From NCBI GenBank assembly GCA_023391425.1, contig JAEWAX010000099.1:1-9212 (forward strand): a stretch of 9,212 nt of DNA, read 5' to 3'. The translations under genes were made by a program, and so were the position numbers. Origin of the DNA: Bacillota bacterium. GTDB lineage: Bacteria > Bacillota > Clostridia > Acetivibrionales > DSM-1351. Numbering within the stretch: position 1 is the stretch's first letter; every line of letters begins with the position of its first letter. Below the pieces are notes generated by a model, which did no database searches, was not told where the DNA came from, and saw only the letters and a program-made list of their open reading frames with translations. Positions 5,400-9,212 of this stretch are shown one piece after another.

Positions 5400-7825
5400 G
5401 ATAAGTACCTCCCTGTTATAGAATGGGGATTTTCTTTTAGTACATCGGGTGTACCCTCTGCAATAATTTGTCCTCCGTCACGGCCTCCTCCTGGTCCAAG
5501 TTCTATAAGCCAGTCACAGGAAGCAAGGACTGCCGTATCATGTTCAATCACAATGACAGAATTTCCGTTTGTTACAAGCTCGTCAAGTAACTCTATAAGT
5601 TTTGCAGTATCATATAGGCTAAGACCTGTAGTTGGTTCATCCAGCACATAAAGGATATTGCCTTTTCGTTGCCTGCCAATTTCCTTGGCAAGCTTGATTC
5701 TTTGCGCTTCGCCTCCACTTAAAGTTGGTGTGGGTTGGCCAAGCTTTATGTACCCCATACCGATCCGTTCCATTACTTTCAATACACCGATAATCCCTTT
5801 AGTTTCTTCAAAAAAACTGACTGCTTCAGAAACACTCATTTCAAGAACATCGTATATAGTCTTACCTTTATACTTAACAGATAAGGCTTCATCATTAAAC
5901 CTTTTCCCATGGCATTGTGCACATGTTTTATCTATCTTTAAATTACCACTCAGCCAGATTGTTTCATATCCACTACCGCCACATACCGAACAAGCTCCTT
6001 TCGAATTAAACGAAAAATGACCCGGTGATAAATCTTGTTTTATAGCTTCGGGGCTTTCTGCAAACAACTTTCGTATTTTATCCCAAATACCGATATAGGT
6101 CGCGGGATTAGAATTTGCACTCCTGCCAATTGGAGCCTGTGATATTTCCGCATAACCACTGATATATTCCAATCCTTCCAGCCTGTCAGCAACAGTTTTT
6201 ACTACTTTGAGTTTATCTTCGCTACCTATTTCATCTTCTCTACCTATTTCATATTCTTCGGTATCTACCAGCCTGTCATGAAAATGACTTTTTAAAAGGG
6301 GCATAAGGGTATCCGAAACAAGTGAACTTTTCCCGCTTCCCGACTTTCCTGCTATCCCAACCATAACACTAAGTGGAATTGATACCGTTACATCCTTGAG
6401 ATTGTTTGTTTTAGCGTGTCGGATTGTAAGGCTTGGAATTGTTTCAAGGCACTGACACTTTGTTCTCAATGGCATAGCTGCTTTACCAGAAAGATACTGA
6501 CCTGTGATAGACTTGTCACAGTTTAGTAAACCTTCTAAATCACCTTGATAAATAACCTGTCCACCTTCGGCACCTGCCTTCGGCCCTATATCAATTATAT
6601 GTTCTGCCATTTTTATTGCATTTTTATCATGTTCGACAACAATAACGGTATTTCCTATTTCTTTCAGTTCTGTGATGGATTTTAGAAGTTCAGTTTTTTC
6701 AGACTCATGTAGTCCTGCTGTAGGTTCATCTAGAACATATATCAGGGAATCCATTTTTGAATCCAAATGAGAATGTAGAAATAGCCGCTGTACTTCTCCG
6801 CCACTCAAAGTTGGCATTTCTCTATACAGGGAAAGATGTCCAAGACGTGCTCTAATCAAATTATTGGATTTATGCAATATTTCTTGAAGCAGATTCTTAC
6901 CAAATTGCGTAAGCATAGTTTGCTGTAGCAATGCTTCAAGAAACTCATTCACTTCTGATATTGTCATTAGCCCAAGTTCACCAATATGCTTGCCGTTTAG
7001 CAACACTCTCTGCGCCTCTTCACCAATCCTAAATCCATGGCAATATGTACATTGAACTTTTTCATACACACCATTTAAGTCCTCTCCTCTAATAAGGCGC
7101 CCCTGTAAAATCTTTGTTAAGCAAGCGCCTCTCTTTTCAGCATTACCGTTTGTATAATTTCCATATATGAATTCTTCCTTTACATCTTCAGGTAGTTGAA
7201 AGTATGGCACAACTAAATATTCACGAAATTTCTTTTGAAACAACCTCAAATAACCAGGGGTTAACCCAACTCTATCAAGCATCTGCTCAAAAGTCATTTG
7301 GCTGTCTGGGACAAGTTTTTCCATGTTGATTTCAAAATAAGCCCCACACCCTGAACACTTGATACACATTCCATTGGTAGAATTGTAGGAAAAATAACTT
7401 GGCGGCAGACGTTCCTCTATGTTCCCACATTTTAAGCAGGTAAGATTGTCATTCACAGGTGTCTCGCAGGAGGAACATATGATTTGACCTTCAGCAGCAT
7501 AGAGCAGTGCCAGCATATTAATAATATTAGTTCTTGAGCCTACGGTTGAACGTGGGTTGCTTTGACGAATAATGTTTTGTTGTACTGCAATGGCTGGGCT
7601 GATACCCTGTATACTATCAAATTTATCTTCATCACTGTGTTCTGAGAGTACACCTAAAGATTGCAGGTATTGTTTTCGCCCTTCCTCAAATATGATATCA
7701 AACACAAGACTTGACTTACCTGAACCGCTGACTCCTGTAGCTACTACCAGCTTGTTTTTAGGGATTGATATATCTATGTTCTTGAGATTATGCACCCGCG
7801 CGTTTTTTATTTCTATGTTTTTCAC
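5396..7825 (-). CDS. UvrA-like ABC ATPase lacking the UvrB-binding domain (UvrA2 / DrrC type)
   Basis: An 809-residue DNA-binding ABC ATPase of the excinuclease UvrA family; canonical UvrA is about 940. Cassette 1: Walker A GVSGSGKSS (31-39), LSGGE (340-344), YVLDEPTAG (363-371). Cassette 2: Walker A GKSGSGKSS (493-501), LSGGE (702-706), YVLDEPTTG (726-734). Zinc cysteine pairs are at C117/C120, C130/C133, C154/C157, C259/C262 and C612/C615 with C635/C638. IGRSANSNPATY (566-577) matches UvrA's conserved PIGRTPRSNPATY. Between LALLYA (105-110) and the CxxC corresponding to E. coli C253 only about 20 residues remain where UvrA has over 100, so the UvrB-binding domain is missing. Such paralogues, including DrrC, are tied to tolerance of DNA-binding drugs. 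The start is GTG, with GAGGAG at 7834-7839, 8 nt upstream. Oddities: an in-frame tandem repeat near residue 530, and GLS at 734-736 where UvrA has GLH. Confidence 0.92.
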   Translation of the reverse strand: MKNIEIKNARVHNLKNIDISIPKNKLVVATGVSGSGKSSLVFDIIFEEGRKQYLQSLGVLSEHSDEDKFDSIQGISPAIAVQQNIIRQSNPRSTVGSRTNIINMLALLYAAEGQIICSSCETPVNDNLTCLKCGNIEERLPPSYFSYNSTNGMCIKCSGCGAYFEINMEKLVPDSQMTFEQMLDRVGLTPGYLRLFQKKFREYLVVPYFQLPEDVKEEFIYGNYTNGNAEKRGACLTKILQGRLIRGEDLNGVYEKVQCTYCHGFRIGEEAQRVLLNGKHIGELGLMTISEVNEFLEALLQQTMLTQFGKNLLQEILHKSNNLIRARLGHLSLYREMPTLSGGEVQRLFLHSHLDSKMDSLIYVLDEPTAGLHESEKTELLKSITELKEIGNTVIVVEHDKNAIKMAEHIIDIGPKAGAEGGQVIYQGDLEGLLNCDKSITGQYLSGKAAMPLRTKCQCLETIPSLTIRHAKTNNLKDVTVSIPLSVMVGIAGKSGSGKSSLVSDTLMPLLKSHFHDRLVDTEEYEIGREDEIGSEDKLKVVKTVADRLEGLEYISGYAEISQAPIGRSANSNPATYIGIWDKIRKLFAESPEAIKQDLSPGHFSFNSKGACSVCGGSGYETIWLSGNLKIDKTCAQCHGKRFNDEALSVKYKGKTIYDVLEMSVSEAVSFFEETKGIIGVLKVMERIGMGYIKLGQPTPTLSGGEAQRIKLAKEIGRQRKGNILYVLDEPTTGLSLYDTAKLIELLDELVTNGNSVIVIEHDTAVLASCDWLIELGPGGGRDGGQIIAEGTPDVLKENPHSITGRYLS
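5407..5413 (-). promoter_or_regulatory. Internal ribosome binding site for the serine hydrolase
   Basis: GGGAGGT on the minus strand lies inside the last codons of the uvrA-like gene, 7 nt before the hydrolase ATG. With the 4-bp ATGA overlap it supports the chosen start and a coupled two-gene operon. Confidence 0.8.
6222..6257 (-). repeat. 18-bp tandem duplication inside the uvrA-like gene
   Basis: Two adjacent 18-bp units (6222-6239 and 6240-6257) match at 17 of 18 positions, and partial similarity continues into 6212-6220. The repeat is in frame and produces consecutive acidic hexapeptides, EYEIGR then EDEIGS, followed by a partial EDKLK, at about residues 524-540. It lies in a surface-variable stretch after the second Walker A, where length change is likely tolerated. 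Confidence 0.8.
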
Positions 7826-7833
7826 TAAAATCG

Positions 7834-7839
7834 CTCCTC
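7834..7839 (-). promoter_or_regulatory. Ribosome binding site supporting the GTG start of the uvrA-like gene
   Basis: GAGGAG on the minus strand is 8 nt from GTG at 7823-7825. The first codons give MKNIEIKNARVHNLKNI, which aligns with the conserved UvrA amino terminus, so no ATG further in would be a better start. Confidence 0.75.
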
Positions 7840-7851
7840 AAGGAATAGTTG

Positions 7852-7989
7852 AATAATAAATTCTGAAAGTTAAAGCGAGGGATTTTTTCGTTAGGCAAGG
7901 CGGAGGATGGCGTAATAATGGCTTTATTGCAACTGACGACAACGTAGCATAACGGAAAAATAACCGCTTTAGAATCGGAAGTTATTATT
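7852..7989. repeat. 138-bp imperfect inverted-repeat element (MITE-like or structured intergenic repeat)
   Basis: This fills most of the gap between the GyrI-domain regulator and the uvrA-like gene. The left arm (7852-7896) and the right arm (7947-7989) are imperfect reverse complements. Matching blocks, read on the left arm, are AATAATAA, TTC, TAAAGCG, ATTTTT, CGTTA and GC, with about 32 of 45 positions agreeing. The 50-bp centre holds a weaker small hairpin (AATAA 7914-7918 with TTATT 7924-7928). Its base composition is richer in G and C in the middle than neighbouring spacers. TTGA occurs at both outer edges (7849-7852, 7989-7992), a possible but weak target duplication. It has no ORF. It could be a non-autonomous mobile repeat that also acts as a terminator or attenuator in the minus-strand transcript. 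Confidence 0.6.
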
Positions 7990-8012
7990 TGACTGTTCCT
8001 AACTATATTTGA

Positions 8013-8945
8013 TCACTCAAGGGGCCCTATTGGTATGTAGATATCGACCATTTGTTTTTTTAGTGGATTGGAATCCGGCTCACTAAGGTATATTTCAAAG
8101 ACTGGGCCGTCACGAGGAAGGAATCCGCTTTGAGGCAACCATTCGCCATACAAATAATCCCAAGCAGCGCCATACTGATTTCGATAGATTTCATAATGGC
8201 CTATAGCATACTTACCAGATGGTATTACCATAGTTCCTATATCACTGTTCTCGTTTTCTATGTTCTCTACCTCATCACTTGGAATAGTTATACATAGGCT
8301 TGTTCTTCTATGTAAATCCTCAGTAAATTCAGGATTATCATGATAAATAGTTAGCACCTTCGTGCTATTAGGATCAATAAGATTTCTTTCACTTAAATGG
8401 TAAAATAATTTTTGCATAAGGGTCGAAAAAACTACTTTTAATTCTACATAGGTACCAAGGTGCCGGACATAGGCAACATGCATTTCATCAATTGTTTCTA
8501 TTGACACCTTCACCTGTAATTTATCCCCGATGTCCCTTTGAGTTTTGACTGCATTCTCATTATAAGAAGATTTTTCTGCTATGTCTTTGCAATTCTTGCG
8601 ATAATGATTTCTATAATAATTAGGGCTTACTTTATAATAGTTTTTGAAAACACGAGAAAAAATCGCAGCATCTGTAAAACCAAAGTGGTAAGCAATATCG
8701 GTAACTGTCATTTCTGGGCGATGAATCAGAAAAATTTTAGCATTTTCCAACTTCTGTCGGTTTACATATTGTAACAAAGATTCCTTTACGATTCCTTTAA
8801 AAATCTTGTGAAAATGAAACTTTGAAAACCCTGCAATACCAGCAAGTTCCTCAAGAGATAGTGAATTGCACAAATTAGCTTCTATATAATCTTGCACTTT
8901 AAGAATACGCCGTAAATACTCTTTTCTACTTTGAGAATTCGCCAT
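8013..8945 (-). CDS. AraC-family regulator with C-terminal GyrI-like ligand-binding domain
   Basis: A 310-residue two-domain regulator. Residues about 10-113 are an AraC/MarA-type DNA-binding domain placed at the N-terminus, with helix-turn-helix units LEELAGIAGFSKFHFHKIFK (31-50) and VTDIAYHFGFTDAAIFSRVFK (81-101). Residues about 147-306 are a GyrI-like (SHS2-type) domain as in Rob and SbmC: VSIETIDEMHVAYVRHLGTY, GKYAIGHYEIY, then FEIYLSEP. Glu284 of FEIY is in the position of the acidic residue that contacts cationic drugs in relatives such as BmrR; that functional role is inferred. The order (DNA-binding first) is usual for this subclass. It lies upstream of and co-directional with the uvrA-like gene, separated by 187 bp, and is divergent from the truncated gene at the right edge, so it may control either. 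AGAGGGA at 8952-8958 is a good ribosome binding site, 6 nt from the ATG. Confidence 0.92.
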   Translation of the reverse strand: MANSQSRKEYLRRILKVQDYIEANLCNSLSLEELAGIAGFSKFHFHKIFKGIVKESLLQYVNRQKLENAKIFLIHRPEMTVTDIAYHFGFTDAAIFSRVFKNYYKVSPNYYRNHYRKNCKDIAEKSSYNENAVKTQRDIGDKLQVKVSIETIDEMHVAYVRHLGTYVELKVVFSTLMQKLFYHLSERNLIDPNSTKVLTIYHDNPEFTEDLHRRTSLCITIPSDEVENIENENSDIGTMVIPSGKYAIGHYEIYRNQYGAAWDYLYGEWLPQSGFLPRDGPVFEIYLSEPDSNPLKKQMVDIYIPIGPLE

Positions 8946-9007
8946 ATATTATCCCTCTTAATTACTAAAATTGCTTAATTTTTTGAAGAATTTAACAACC
9001 CATAATC

Positions 9008-9036
9008 ATTATCATATCATTAAAAATTTTTTTCAA
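9008..9036 (-). promoter_or_regulatory. Predicted promoter of the GyrI-domain regulator
   Basis: On the minus strand, TTGAAA (9031-9036) and GATAAT (9008-9013) each match consensus at five of six positions with an ideal 17-bp spacer. The start would be near 9001, about 55 nt before the ATG. The spacer contains an A7-T5 run, which is likely bent DNA. Confidence 0.6.
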
Positions 9037-9069
9037 GTCTATAAATCTATTACTTTAAACAAAAAAGAC

Positions 9070-9096
9070 GGTTCTACTGCTAATTAAAAGGTTCTA
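9070..9096 (+). repeat. Direct repeat GGTTCTA x2, 20 bp apart, possible regulator operator
   Basis: GGTTCTA occurs at 9070-9076 and 9090-9096, exactly two helical turns apart. The second copy overlaps a TATACT -10-like box (9095-9100) for the rightward gene, and the first falls where its -35 would be. Direct repeats at this spacing suit an AraC-type protein such as the adjacent divergent regulator. Only seven bases are conserved, so chance is not excluded. Confidence 0.35.
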
Positions 9097-9198
9097 TACT
9101 AAACATTGGGGTAAATAAAAAAATAAATGAGGCATAATGCTTCGAATTCTTGTAAGCTGAAGTTACCACACAACATTTTTCAAGAAGGAGAAACTTTT

Positions 9199-9212
9199 AT
9201 GCCTCAAACCGA
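9199..9212 (+). CDS. Start of a truncated gene at the right edge (product unknown)
   Basis: ATG at 9199 begins MPQT and runs off the window after 14 bases. AAGGAG at 9185-9190, 8 nt upstream, is a strong ribosome binding site, which is the main support. An in-frame ATG at 9127, just after a TAA, would add 24 residues but has no Shine-Dalgarno sequence, so 9199 is preferred. The gene is divergent from the GyrI-domain regulator and could be its target. No function can be assigned from so few codons. Confidence 0.6.

Noticed and set aside
5658..6020. Plus-strand 120-codon frame opposite the uvrA-like gene
   Set aside because: Its composition is simply the reverse complement of conserved UvrA motifs (LSGGE, zinc cysteines); treated as a shadow.
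5396..7825. Annotation as the housekeeping excinuclease subunit uvrA
   Set aside because: The UvrB-binding domain is missing, there is no uvrB or uvrC nearby, and the gene is coupled to an unrelated hydrolase.

Overview
The window is AT-rich chromosomal DNA with strong GGAGG-type ribosome binding sites, short AT-rich intergenic spacers and protein families typical of low-GC Firmicutes. A Clostridia or Lachnospiraceae-like anaerobe is the best guess, but this is inference from style and not a species identification. It holds six complete genes, the first few codons of a seventh, and one structured intergenic repeat.

Left part (1-2566): an AraC-type regulator (minus strand) is divergent from an intracellular glycoside hydrolase family 27 enzyme (alpha-galactosidase-like, plus strand). 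They share a 267-bp AT-rich control region. The regulator has a good extended -10 promoter. The hydrolase has a TATAAT box with no recognisable -35, as expected for an activator-dependent gene. The natural reading is a sugar-responsive activator controlling a galactosidase. A hairpin terminator lies below each gene.

Right part (2567-8945, all minus strand): in transcription order, an AraC regulator with a C-terminal GyrI-like ligand-binding domain, a 138-bp imperfect inverted repeat, a short UvrA paralogue lacking the UvrB-binding domain, a beta-lactamase-fold serine hydrolase overlapping it by 4 bp (ATGA), and an ABC-F ATPase with its own promoter. Each family is linked elsewhere to handling toxic small molecules: ligand sensing, action on drug-damaged DNA, ester or lactam hydrolysis, and ribosome rescue or protection. 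The block may therefore be a chemical-stress or antibiotic-response locus. That is a hypothesis from gene content; no gene here is proven to confer resistance.

Points that go beyond routine annotation are a possible 14-codon leader ORF and a perfect 9-bp inverted repeat around the ABC-F ribosome binding site, the 138-bp hairpin element between the sensor and the UvrA paralogue, an in-frame 18-bp tandem duplication inside that paralogue, and a 20-bp-spaced direct repeat in front of the truncated gene at the right edge, divergent from the GyrI-domain regulator. I found no rRNA, tRNA, CRISPR array, insertion sequence or phage gene. No intergenic stretch exceeds 300 bases.
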